A program made the translations under genes and the position numbers. From positions 5,700,580 through 5,764,579 of the forward strand of contig CM045758.1 of the NCBI GenBank assembly GCA_025200525.1: a stretch of DNA of 64,000 nt, written 5' to 3'. The notes beneath the pieces were generated by a model. That model did no database searches, was not told where the DNA came from, and saw nothing but the letters and a program-made list of their open reading frames with translations. This document shows, one piece after another, positions 32,333 to 44,147 of the stretch. The stretch is from Camellia lanceoleosa. Taxonomy: Eukaryota; Streptophyta; Magnoliopsida; Ericales; Theaceae. Within the stretch, counting starts at the first letter, position 1. The number at the start of each line of letters is the position of its first letter.

Positions 32333-35299
32333 CAAAAAATAGAAAATAAAAAAAAAATGAAGAAAAGACAGGCAAAAGAGTCAAAAAGCGCTGGCGCACA
32401 GACGCGGAAGAAGAAAGTAGTTGTTTCCCCTTGCAGGGAGATACAGCGTTGGTATCATCGGTCACTACTGTGGGCCCCACTCGACATCCACTCAGCGTCT
32501 TTACGTCATTACATTAAGAACTTTTTTTATGAAAAAAAAAACAAAAATATATACTAACCCGTGGCCCACATTCTATTCTTGCGGTTTCAGAATATTTCAA
32601 AAGAAGGGTGATAGAGACCCTCTCCAATCACTATCTCTATCATTTTCATATATACGTGACGGGTGGTAATTGAAGGATAAGAAAATAAAAAATAGAAAAA
32701 TTTAACCAATGAGAGAGAGAAGGGATTAAAGGAGTGGGAAAAAAAAAGAGGTCTTAGACATTTTTAATTTTAAAATAGTCGCGGTATAGGACCGCTTTAC
32801 AGCGTCAATATAAATATTTTAAAAAATATATTTGATTTGTAAATTTGAAAAGTGACTTAAAAAGAGAAAAAAAATATGTAAAATATAGGTAATAGTTATA
32901 TTTTTAGAAAATTATATATCAAATCATTCGGCTAATCCAACTGAGTAACTAATACACTAATCCCATCAATTATTAACTCCCTCACTAACCTTAATTGTTC
33001 TATTTTTCTCATTCTTTTTCTTCCTTTTTGTTTTTGTTTTTGTTTTTGTTTTTTTGTCTATTTTTCTCATAAATTACTTGTATTTTTATGACTTCGTAAT
33101 TTTTTTGAGTTCATACCTTTTTTTGTTTTTGCAATTTTTCCTTTTTTTTTTTCTTTCATATATATCTCTCAAATGTTCTCTAGAAAAAATGTAGACAAAA
33201 ACCACAAAAAAAGAAAAAACTTGAAGTTATTTCCACCGGAAGTTTTAATTAATGCTCTCTATAGCAGCACAAGTATATGGCAATCCAATTTGGCTCACTT
33301 TCTGTACAACAACCAGCTAAAATGGCTCTAGACATGCAATGTAAAATCAATACATCTCTTATCCATGTATTCATTTGTTGTAACATTCACCATTTTCTTA
33401 AGTTGAAATTTGAAAACACTCGCAAGAACAAAATACAGTACAGATTCATATCAACTTAGAGAAGAGTTTTTCAGAAAAATGAAACCATCACATTAATATC
33501 CAATGTAAATTGCAGTATCATCAAGAAAAAAGGGTCAATTTTTTTAGGGCACCTGAAGCTTGAGAAACCAAAAGCTGGGCAAGACAATGTAAAAACATTA
33601 GCATTGGCCAAGTTAAAAGAAGAACAAAAAAGGCCTTTGTTTACCATCAAAGGGTTCATAAATGATAAATAACAGATATTGAATTAATTCACCATCTCAC
33701 AATTATTAACAATTAACATCAGTCTTGATTGGTCAGGATCAAAACAATTGAACAAAAGAAAGCTAACAATAACAAGATCTTGCAAATTGCTTAACCAAAA
33801 TAGACCACATAAATGTTGAATTAATAAACACCAACTAACATACTCAAAATAAATACAAACCAACAAGTTGATAACTAAAAAGTAATTAAATACACCAAAT
33901 AACATTTCTTTTTCCCATTTTTAATATTTTAAAACATCATCATGTGAAGATTTATTTTGTTGGTAACTAAGATGTATTCATAAGCCCATAGTTTTCTAGA
34001 TCAGTCGAAATATGGAATGATAGTGTGGTGGCTCTATTCAGAAGATACCCCCAGTCCAATATGACTTAAAGTTAAAGGTCAAGCCTAGACCCAAACAAAC
34101 CACTATATTCTTAAACCGCAGGAACTAACCAATTCATCTGCTAATTTTCCGGGTCATAAATATCTCATAACTTGGGACCTTTAAATAATCCTTATCAAAA
34201 AGTGAATGCCAACGGCAACAGTTCACTAAGGTGAAGACCCTGTATGCCAATGTCCCAAGGTCCATACCAAAAATTCAAAACCAATTTACTAAACAATCAA
34301 GCAGATCACAGGATAAGAAGCTTGCCATCCCTACTTTCAAACTCCTCTAGAGAACTACGAACTTCAAGATTGCTTACAAAACTGTCGAAAAAAGGCTGAA
34401 TCCATATACACACAAAATATAATGCAAACCAAATTAAATTTCATACACAAAACTTAAACCTACAAAGAAATGTAAAAAGGAATCAAACCGTTAAGCAAGG
34501 TTTATGCTCTCAGCAGCAAGTGGGGAAACACACCCAAAAAAAAACAAAAAAACAATAACAACAAATTATAAGGTTTTTTCAGCTAATTGAAATAAAAGAA
34601 GTCTTCTACAAACCAAAAGTGTTTAACATACGTGATTTTTTAGTCATCAATCTCCATACTGGTATTTTTTTCAGTCATCTTTACATAGGTATGGAATTTA
34701 TATACTTAATTTAGCATAACTGCTAACAGGACCATATATAAAGAACAACAAATGGTAATTCTCATTCATATATTTTCAATACAAGTTATACATCTTCTTT
34801 ACAATCAATCCAAGCTACTGTACAATAAAATTGCAGTAGAAAAATCTAATTTTGAACACATAAAAAACAAATACAAAATGAAGAGGTATTTAGTAAGAGC
34901 TATGAGGCCAACAGAAACCTTGAAGATACTAACCACATAATACAGTACAACTGATTGGAGAAGCGAAAAGTGACAATCAGCAGAGACACCAAGGTTGTGC
35001 ATAGATCTTGGAATTGAGAAGCGAAAAGTAATGAGATAAAAGCTATATTTTTTTTCACAATCTCTTCCCTTTTATGACAAAATCCAAGATCCAAACACCA
35101 CACAATTAAATAATACCAGATCGAATCCGATTGAGAGGATGATCTTAGCTATTTGATCAGCACATTATAAATTTGATTGTTGAAAAGGAGTTTGCTCTAC
35201 TGGTTGCAATATTTCAATTGCAGTGATCTTCTCCTCTGGCGTAATTGGACTTACAGACTTGTTATATAGAGAACCTGAAATGGATTTTGTTTTTTTGCA
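32333..35299. other. A+T-rich DNA, no gene recognised
   Basis: It includes a slightly G+C-richer patch at 32380-32520, a T/TTTTTG run near 33020-33055 and long stretches without open frames. The part next to 35300 would be the 3' untranslated region of the MAP-kinase exon if that exon were transcribed. No other gene is seen. Confidence 0.5.
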
Positions 35300-35466
35300 T
35301 TATGCATACTACGGATTGAGTGCTAAGGCCTCCTGGTAAATCATATCCTTTATTTGCTCTTCACCCAAGGCTTGTTCAAAATCAAAGGCGAATGGCTCTA
35401 GGCAGGCTGGTTCATCAGCTGTGTCATGTAATCTTGCAAGGTAAGGATGGGCTAATGCTTCCTCAA
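35300..35466 (-). pseudogene. MPK3-like: Orphan last exon of an MPK3-type MAP kinase
   Basis: The minus strand reads [19 protein letters not shown], then PFAFDFEQ and [18 protein letters not shown]. This is the C-terminal end of a plant group A MAP kinase of the MPK3/WIPK type, a cytosolic and nuclear kinase in defence signalling. It is preceded by a splice acceptor-like GGCTGTAG (35474-35467) at the expected exon boundary. After LNP comes TAG, then TAT GCA TAA, so the usual ending PEYA-stop has the Glu codon turned into a stop (35309-35311). No upstream kinase exon was recognised through 40551. It is therefore an isolated exon or gene fragment. The family call is strong; the exact subfamily is an inference. 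Confidence 0.8.
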
Positions 35467-37805
35467 CTACAGCCATAAAATGTTTTTTGCATTTAAAAAT
35501 AAGCAAACTAAGGTTAAAATCAAAAATAAAGTCACAAATGTGATGCGTAAAACTTTTGAAATGCAATTGAGCATTTGAATCCACATGTAAAGTGTTATAT
35601 AGACCTTATGATAGTGTTGTAATGAATTTCATACTGATTGTAACTAATTTAGTCAACACATATATAATGACAAAGTATATCTAGAAAAAAATAGGGCTTC
35701 TTAAAAATTTTGAAAACCAATTATGTTGCCCTATGCGAACAATTCCAAATTATTAATTTGCACAGTGCTTTTTGCATTTTCATATTATGACACCTGTAAC
35801 TTCTCTGTTTGAATATCTGAATCAGAGTTCACACTCTAATTGATAACTGCTGTGGAAGGTACCTTTTGTTTTGTTAATTTAAACAAAAGTGACAAGTAGC
35901 TAATTGCAACTTGTGTATCAACCTCCAAATATAGGCTATGTTTCTGCACAGTGAGTGAAGACTTCCACATACATATATAAGTTTTTAACTTGACCAAGAA
36001 AACTGTTCCTTATCTACTTCATTGAGCTGACATTGTCAAGGAGATCAACCACTTTCATATGGTTTATTTTCTTAACTAAAATGCTTTCTAGGATGCTTTT
36101 TCACATTACAAGCGTAATCACTTTGATATCATCATTTCATAGTTCCTCCTAACTCATCCCTCCAACCAAAACTAATAAAGTAATATTATTTGGTAAATCC
36201 ATGAAAGAAGCACCAAGTCTTATTAACAAATGGTCAATAACAAACTATGAACGCTATTCTTACCAAATGATGTTCATAAATCAACAATTAGCCAAAGATA
36301 TCCAGAGATGCATATGAACCCTATTCTTACCAAACGTTGTTCACAAATCAACAATTAGCTAAAGATATCCAGAGATGCATAAGTTACAAAACAGGATCAT
36401 GTCCATTTTCATCAATTAGACATCAATCACCACATCTACTCTTTGGTTTGGCTTGCTCCACCCTTAATTTTTCTGTCTTCTTTTTCTCATTAGTTGGTTA
36501 TATATTATGTGCCATATTATTTTCTTTTTCTATTCTTTGCTAACCCAACTTTGTTAGGATATGAGGAGGATGGGTTAATTTGATGGGCCTTTGGTTGTGG
36601 TTTCTAGGGGAGGGGTTAGGAAGAGAGTGTTTGGTTTTGTTTTGAAGGGTCCTTCATTCTTTACCTTTTTAGAGGAGAGAGTAGAAAACCAGAGTCCAGA
36701 GTTTCTTCAATAATTAATTACCCAATGGGCCTTTTTGAAGTGAGGCGAGTAGGACATTTTTGGTTCAATAAGTTGAGATTATCTGTGGTTTCACTAACTG
36801 TGTAGTTGTTCCATTTTCTTGTTGGTTGCCGTCATTTTAGGAAATCAAACAGTTTCATGTTGTCACAAAAGAAAAGAAAACAATTTCACTCCAAAAATTA
36901 GAACACCATAGAGAAAACAATTGTTGATTGCACATCCACCATCACAATCAAAGCACATACTGATGTAAGAAATTTAAGGACGTGAGACTTCTTCATAGCA
37001 TCTATTGCACTTTTCATCAAGGCTTGACCAAATAAAAAATATTTCGGAGCAACATATACATTAAATACGGTAAATAAACAGTTTTGCTTCAACCAACCAC
37101 TTTAATATTCCTTTTTTTTTTTTTTTTTTTTTTTTGAGTACTCTTTCCAAAAAACAAAAAAGAAACCAACCAATTTAACATTGTCCAAGCTTATGGTGCC
37201 ACTTTTGTTTGGTTCCAATAGCACAAATTGCTCCTTCAAATAACTTAGCTCATCCACTGTCAATGTTTTGGCCAAAGCCTGCCAAATAACAAGAGGAAAA
37301 ATAAAATAAAATAATTGGGAAACGAACTATTAGAATGTTTACAAATGGAAAACACAAATTGAATAGAAAACAAAACAAATGCAAATTAAGCATCACCAGA
37401 AAATAATGTCAAAACATAACTTCAAGGGAGCATAATTTCCGATGGTCATTAGAACTACATCTCACGATCCAACTGGGGGTATTTTTGCAATTAGATTACT
37501 TTAATATATATTTTCAAGTAAGGGACAAAAACTGCAAATTTTCTATTTCTATTTTCATAGGCATATTAGCAAACATGTAGTGTGCATAATTTACACATAC
37601 ATTAGATTAAAGAGATACAAGAAGATCGAAACCACATGGTGGCACATCTTGGAAGACAAATAAGCATGGAAACAGCTATCTACATACCAGATTGTCCAGC
37701 CATCTCGAAAGAGCATTAAAATACAAAGCTGAATGGAGTTCCATTTCGCAAAAACACCAATAGAAAATACAGAATATAGAGGAAAGCAGAACGTAATAGG
37801 AAATT
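35467..37805. other. A+T-rich DNA beside the kinase exon, no gene recognised
   Basis: It contains a 67-bp tandem duplication (36246-36379) and a poly-T run (37112-37135). No kinase exon is visible in the intron-like DNA upstream of 35466. Confidence 0.55.
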
Positions 37806-38027
37806 TCACACACCTGGTTGTCTGGTTGTGCACTTGTTGTTCTTGGTTTCAGCACTTCTGAAAGATGTAGAGTTTTGCCGCTTTGCCGCTACACCCTGTG
37901 AAGACAACTCAGCATTTGCCCAACTTAACAGCAACCGATACACGGCCAAAGGATTGAGACTTTTCTGTGGACCAGTGGGTCGGTGAAGGCTCCTCTTCAA
38001 AGGGGCAAAATTTGTTTTCGTCCTCAT
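37806..38027 (-). other. Possible coding exon, unidentified
   Basis: An open stretch of 73 codons, clearly richer in G+C than its surroundings, begins MRTKTNFAPLKRS and ends with CCAG followed by GTGTGTG, which could be a splice donor. No domain is recognised. It may be an exon, a captured gene fragment or part of an unrecognised transposon. Confidence 0.25.
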
Positions 38028-38102
38028 AGTCGGTGTGGATGATTTGAATCCACACCTTGCAGCCTAAGCCCAGCGTTACACCATGTTACACCACTCTTAC
38101 TT

Positions 38103-40551
38103 TCTTTTTATGTATGTTATAGATATACAGGTCCTATTTGGGAATGGTTATTTTAATTAAAATAATCAATAAAAAAATTAGAAAGTAAATTAAATTTTTG
38201 ATTTTTTTTAAAAGAAATATGGAAAAAAAATTATAAAAAAAGTGATGTGATTAAAAAAAATAAAAAAAAATCTTTTAATTAAGTTGCCAAAATGACCCAA
38301 AATAAACTAAAATAGTTAATATTCTTTTCGTTTTAAAATATTAGTATGTTATTCTATTTTTTATTGTTTTAAATATTAGTTCTTTTTTAAAAATTAAGAA
38401 TTAAAATAATATAAATTTCTTAATTTTTCCTTCTTTTAAATTTATTAACAATACAAAAAATACAATTATGACAATTAATATTCTCAAAATAATATACTAT
38501 CAAAGGATAATTTTGAAAAATTAATCAGTTTGTTTGGTTTGGATTTTTAAGATTCACTTTTCAAAAAATTGAGATTTTTATTTTCCACATTTTTTTTTGT
38601 TTTCATTGAATTTTTTTAATATTCTAAGTAATTTTTTTAATTTTTAAATATACTTAACATAAATATACTTAAAAAGTATAATATTTGTGAATTTTTTTTT
38701 TGAAAATTCACCAAATATCAAAAATACAAAAAATATATATATAAGAATCCAATACATTTTTTGTATTCTTATGTATTTCTTGTTTTTTAAAATATTTTTT
38801 TAACAAATATTTTCCTTTTTATATATATCTAAGTAAGGTGCATCTAAAAAAATAAAAAAAAAATTGTTTAAAATTTTAAAAATATTCACTAAAAACAAAA
38901 AAATATGAAAATACTAAAAACTTAATTTCTTGAAAATTGAAACTAAACATACTAAATATTTTTAAAGCATAATAATTGTACTAACAAAAAAAAGTTGGAT
39001 CTCCCAAAAAGACTAATATTTTAGGACAGAGTGAGTAAGACAACTTGTCACATCCAATCCATTATCATTTTATTTTTTCTCTCACAACCATCAAATCAAT
39101 TATATAAAAAAAAATAACTTTCTTCCTAAACATAACTCTTTTAGTCAAATTAAAATAATCCAAAAGTCAACTGCCCAAACAAGCCCTACATATATTCTAA
39201 AAATAATAAAAAAATTACCTAATAGTGATAAAGAATAAGTTATTGTCGGACAGTAGAAAATTTTTCAAAATTACAATAGCAATGAAGAGTTAATAGTAAT
39301 TATAAAAGTAGAGAGAGAATGAATGAGATTGCATTAGATGGGGTGAGATAAAAGAATAAAAAAATATATTGAAAATTAATAGAGTTACAAAGTAATAACG
39401 ATCACGAGAGTAAGGAAGTTGCATGGTAGCAAAGAAGGATTGAATGAGGTGGTAAAGAAGGGCATGAAGTAATAAAGAGAGGTTGGCAAGGGCTGAGAGT
39501 GGCTAAAAAATACTAAAAATGAGTAGATGAAAGTAGAGAGAATGGAGCGAATGCGACCGAAGTATGCTTAAGGCTTATAAATAAGAATAAAATTAAAATT
39601 TTGTAAGGCAAGTTGTAATAAAAAAATAAAAAATAAATAAAGATGGACTCCAAACATAAAAGATCCGCTCATCATCTTTCCTTTTCTTTCTCCTAAACAT
39701 ATCAATTTCATTAGAAGTTGTCCAAACCAAACAACCATCTTAGCTCTACTTTCTATCATTTTTTACCACCGCTTCCATTGATAGTTTCTCTTCTTTAATT
39801 ACTGAGTTAGACTTCAAAATTATCATGCCTACATTATTGTTAAATTGGTAATTTGTGCATCAAAAAAGTGTTATTTACTAAGGGTACAAAGTGCTTCCTT
39901 TTATTTTACAGGTATCAAAGTGCAAATTTTACAAAATTATTATGTAAAGTGTCATTTCCAATTTCATAAAGGCAAACTACAATTTCAACAAAAGTGTAAA
40001 AAGGACAAAGTGACATTAACCCAAAAGAATAAAAAAAATGTTCAGGTCATGAGTAGGACCCCACCAAATCAATCTAGGTGAGTGTGACCAAATAATGCCA
40101 CATAAAGCTCGTTACATTTTAATACTAAATCTGTCAAAATACAATACAAAAATAATAGAGTGGTGTTATATATTTATAAATAATATTTTTAATTTGATCA
40201 TATTAAAAAGAAGTTAACTTTATGCAATTAAATAGTGATAAATTAAAAATTAATATATATTTTATCATATTATTGTAAATTATATTGTGTGAGATTTTGT
40301 GTGGATCTGAAATATTTTACAGAGTAATAAATGCGCTTATCTCACCTAGTCACATACAATTTGAACCGTCACATGACAATGTCCCCAAAGCACCCAATAA
40401 CTTCTGTTAATGTCACGACAGTGTTGTCCAAATTTGTCGCGACTTCATTCCTTGAATATAATATATTATTTATTTAAATAAATAAATAATCATATACTAT
40501 TTTACATTGGCATGGCTATACTTTTTGTTTTGATTTCGTTTTGATATTTAT
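38103..40551. other. A+T-rich DNA, MITE-like ends, no gene
   Basis: The left part starts with GGTCCTATTTGGGAATGG (38130) and the right part near 39165-39190 ends CTGCCCAAACAAGCCCTACA, in inverted relation of the kind seen in hAT-type MITEs. The interior is long and very A+T-rich. DNA from 39200 to 40551 shows nothing recognisable. Confidence 0.4.
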
Positions 40552-41131
40552 TGACGTGGGTAGGCTCATAAAAGTCATAATCCACTATGAAACATCCAAG
40601 CCTACCATTTAGGGCTCAATACATAACCCAACTGATAAGGCACAACACAGTTGGAAGTCAACATGGCATGAAGGACTAATGATATTCAGACACGTGGCAG
40701 GTAAAAGGCAAGCCACATCAGCAGACAAAGATTTGCAAAGTTATTGCCGTTGCACATCGCCATTAATGCAGCGCCTCACAGTATTTATTACGATAACACC
40801 TCTCCGTCGGGACAGCACGCCCTCACCCTGAACAAGGTAAGCTACAACATAGACTTTTGGCCAATGTGACAGGTTGGAAGGGACAACGAAATGATTACTA
40901 AAGGATATAAGCAGACGTTGAAGACAAGAAGAAGGTTAAGCTTTCTATCTCTAATTCATCTCTCTACATTCCACTTCTCTCTCTAACTTGCTCGTCGGAG
41001 GGTTCGCTGGGGGACACCCCATTCCCTGTGTGACTCTTGTGCAGGTTCTCAGGTGGGCTTGACCACTCGGATATTGGCTCGAGAAGCGTGGATCAGTTCA
41101 ACCCGTCTAACCATCACAAACAGCATCATCA
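40552..41131 (+). repeat. G3 5' LTR
   Basis: Runs from TGACGTGGGTAGG to CATCATCA, followed by G and the primer site. The candidate TATA box ATATAAG is at 40905-40911. The last 40 bp before the end differ from G2. Confidence 0.9.
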
Positions 41132-41132
41132 G

Positions 41133-41151
41133 TTGGCGCCGTCTGTGGGAA
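41133..41151 (+). other. G3 primer binding site
   Basis: TTGGCGCCGTCTGTGGGAA, the least mutated version of the three, starts one base after the LTR end. This is the standard primer site of Tat-type elements. Confidence 0.85.
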
Positions 41152-42378
41152 CGCTTTGCTCCGCGCGCCAGTTGTGCTCATTGTCACCGGAGACCCTGTC
41201 CCAATAACCTTTTTCTACTACCCATCAAAGTGTATGGTCACGACAAGATCCATGGCTTCTCACCATAATGTCGCCGACCATCAAGCCGACCCCCCCAATC
41301 CAAACAACCCGCCACAGTACTTCATCGAACTTACCAACAGCATTAACTGCATGGCCGAGTAAAATCAAGCCCTGATTAACGCTCTACTCTAAAGAAACCT
41401 TCCTATGCCCCCCCACCACCTCTAGATATTCCACCTAACCAAGAACAAGCCCCGCGCCATACTATCCAGCAGCCTTATCCACCTAACTTGGGAGGCGTAC
41501 GACCTCCTCCTCCAAATATAAATCCACCACCTCCACCCCCGCCCCCATCGATCCTGGCACCAACCCCTGAAGGGGAGGCTAGTAGTGTCCAGCCCCCGCT
41601 GCCCTCCGGTGGTGACCACATTCCTCTCTGGGATGCAGAGCTCCGAGCTATGAAGCTCCAACTCCAAGGGGTCAAGCAGAACATCCAGCATAAACCCTCC
41701 ACCACAGCAAACTCACCCTTTGTTGCCTCCATCCGGAACAAACCTCTTCCCCCCAAGTTCAAGATGTCCACCATTGACTCTTTTGACGGTACGACAGACC
41801 CAGTCAACCATCTAGAAACCTACAGAACCCTCATGATCCCCCATGCATTCCTTGACGAGATCATGTGTCGAGCTTTCCCCGTGATACTGAAGGGGTCAGC
41901 TTGACTGTGGTTTAGCTAGTTACTAGCAGACTCCGTCTCCACTTTTCAGCACCTTAGTGACTCCTTCCTCAGCCATTTTATTGGAGCCCAGCACCAGTGA
42001 CGCCTGGCAACCCAACTCCTCAACATTCGTCAGACCGATGGGGAGTCGCTATGCAGTTTTGTTACCCGCTTCAACACCGAAGCCTTGCAAGTAGCGGAAA
42101 ATGATGACAAGGTCATCCTCACTACTTTTATGGCCGGTCTGTAGTCGTCCGACTTCCTGTTCTCCCTCTCTAAAAACCCCCCGACCTCCATGGCAGCCCT
42201 ACTCTCCAAAGCCCAAAAATACATGAATGTTGAGGATTCCCTAGCTGCCCGGCAAGATCCAATAACCAAATACCCGACCCCCAAAGACAAGAGAAAAGAC
42301 TCAGAACCCAGAAACACCCAGTATAATAGCCAAACACCGCACTATACCGACCGACCCCCCCGAGCTGACCAGTCAGTA

Positions 42379-42564
42379 CTAGGAGTGAGCAGCGGATATA
42401 CTGATCAGCCAAAACTGACCGAATTGAACCGATCCGCCGCATTTTGGACGGATGCGTGATGACGAGTGGACGATTGTGGATTGATTTTCTCTAATCAGCC
42501 AATTTAGCGGACGGATGGCAGATTGGAGGTTCCATAGCCGCAACCGACCTGCGCCCACCCTTAG
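42379..42564. mobile_element. Small hAT-like MITE in G3 gag
   Basis: About 186 bp are present here but absent from the equivalent place in G1 and G2. The ends CTAGGAGTGAGC and CTAAGGGTGGGC (right end reversed) match at 10 of 12 positions. The interior has CCGAATTGAACCGATCCG, a composition common in plant hAT-type MITEs. A clear 8-bp target duplication was not found; ACCAGTCA and ACCAGCCT are a possible decayed pair. Confidence 0.5.
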
Positions 42565-43267
42565 CACCAGCCTGACCAACCGTTCAGTTCGAGTGGTACA
42601 CACCCCTTAATTCCTCCATGGAACAAGTCCCCAATCAGATCTAGCGAGACTACCCCCTCAAGTGGCCCCAACCTTCACGAACCCCTTCTAATCGGAAAGA
42701 CTAGTCCAAATATTGTCGTTTTCACTAGGACCATGGCCATTGTCACGACCCGAACCCGCCCCTATGGGTTAAGGCCATAACCGGCCAGTAATGTTGTGAT
42801 TACCTACGACCTCAAACCAAATAAATGAAAAACTCATCAAAGATAAAGGGGCCAAACGAAAGCAATTCAAAACTTTGTCCATAGAGCCGTGCTTAAATGC
42901 ACACCATAACATTCCAAACATTTAAATATTAATAACTCACATCAAAATATGTACTAACACAAAACGCTGTACATACAGGATCATACAGATTTAAGTCAGT
43001 CAAACCCCAGTCTTATATACAAAAGTAGTCCAACGTATTCGCCAACATAACAAAACTATAAACAAGGTCAAAGGCGAAGACAGTCTCGTGCGTGAGACGT
43101 TTGGACTGACTCCTCAAAACTTAAACTGTTTCTTCCAAGTTCACCGGGGCTGGTTCTGGACGTCCCTTGGCTCACCTACATGTACATAAATGAGCGTGAG
43201 CGAATGCCCAGTGAATAATATCAAATGAGGAAGATATATAAGTAATCATTGAAACAGTACAGCAAAC

Positions 43268-43615
43268 GGCCTTCGGCCCAATCATTTACATCCATCGGTC
43301 CTTGGCCCAACCATCTATATCCATCATTCGTATCTATCGGCCTTCGGCCCAATCACCTATACCTATCATTCGTATCCATCGGCCTTCGGCCCAATCATTC
43401 ATGTCAATCGGCCTTCGGCCCAATCATTTCTATCAATCGGCCTTTGGCCCAATCATTTGTATCAATCGGTCTTTGGCCCAATCATTCGTATCAATCGGCC
43501 TTTAGCCCAATCATTCGTATCAATCGGCCTTTGGCCCAATCATTTATATCAATCGGCCTTTGGCCCAATCATTCGTATCAATCGGCCATTGGCCCAATCA
43601 TTTATATCAATCGTT
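43268..43615. repeat. 29-bp minisatellite in the inserted LTR
   Basis: About eleven to twelve units of the type AATCGGCCTTCGGCCCAATC plus CATTCGTATC. Each unit contains a GGCCTTCGGCC-type short inverted repeat. Units differ mainly in TTCGG/TTTGG and ATTCG/ATTTA. Confidence 0.88.
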
Positions 43616-43942
43616 GTCCACCATTCAAATTAATGAACTTATAAAACTTACATATGAGTAAACAATTGGGTAACAGTATATTTCAAATATCTTGTTAAGA
43701 TATTACTCACAGTGATCGGCTTGTGGATTTGCCCCGGAGCTTGACCCTACACATTTCATGAACACAAAAGGGTCACTAACAATTCAATCCGTTCCTTAAT
43801 TCACATATTCCTCTTTAGGCTTTATTCTTATCTCATTAACTCATTTACAATGCTTAACATATGCCTAAGAGTGATTACAAGTGAAAGAGAACGGAAAATG
43901 AAACACAGAACGCATGAACAAAATTTCAGAAAACAGGGTCCT

Positions 43943-44147
43943 CGCTCGAGCGTAGACTTCCCCGCTCGAGCGGACCTAAGAGGCCTGCAAAAGTATTGGT
44001 TACCTCAAAATTACGCTCGAGCATGAGTTAGGGCGCTCGAACGGAAGGCCTGTCTATAAAAGCTCCCCGCTCGAGCATACATCCAACTCTGCAAAAAGTG
44101 TTGGGAGCACGATTTCCCGCTCGAGCGGCACTTCCCCCGCTCGAGCG
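43943..44147. repeat. Paired CGCTCGAGCG palindromes in gypsy-type LTR
   Basis: Pairs start at 43943/43963, 44014/44034 and 44118/44138, each exactly 20 bp apart. A single copy starts at 44068. Some copies have one changed base (CGCTCGAGCA, CGCTCGAACG). Spacers are TAGACTTCCC, TGAGTTAGGG and GCACTTCCCC. Confidence 0.92.

Noticed and set aside
32380..32680. Short plus-strand frames in a slightly G+C-richer patch
   Set aside because: Frames of 66 and 82 codons overlap in different phases, with no recognisable motif and low-complexity flanks.
38035..38100. tRNA-like segment on the minus strand with a T-arm-like GGTGTGGATTCAAATC and ATCCACACC
   Set aside because: Only the T-arm and a B-box-like stretch fit. 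No acceptor stem, D-arm or anticodon arm can be drawn, so no tRNA or SINE is called.
43268..43615. CRISPR-like regular repeat
   Set aside because: Units are adjacent without unique spacers, and the context is a plant LTR.
43249..43644. 131-codon open frame with INRPLAQSF-like repeats
   Set aside because: It is the translation of the 29-bp minisatellite within an LTR and has no start context or homology.
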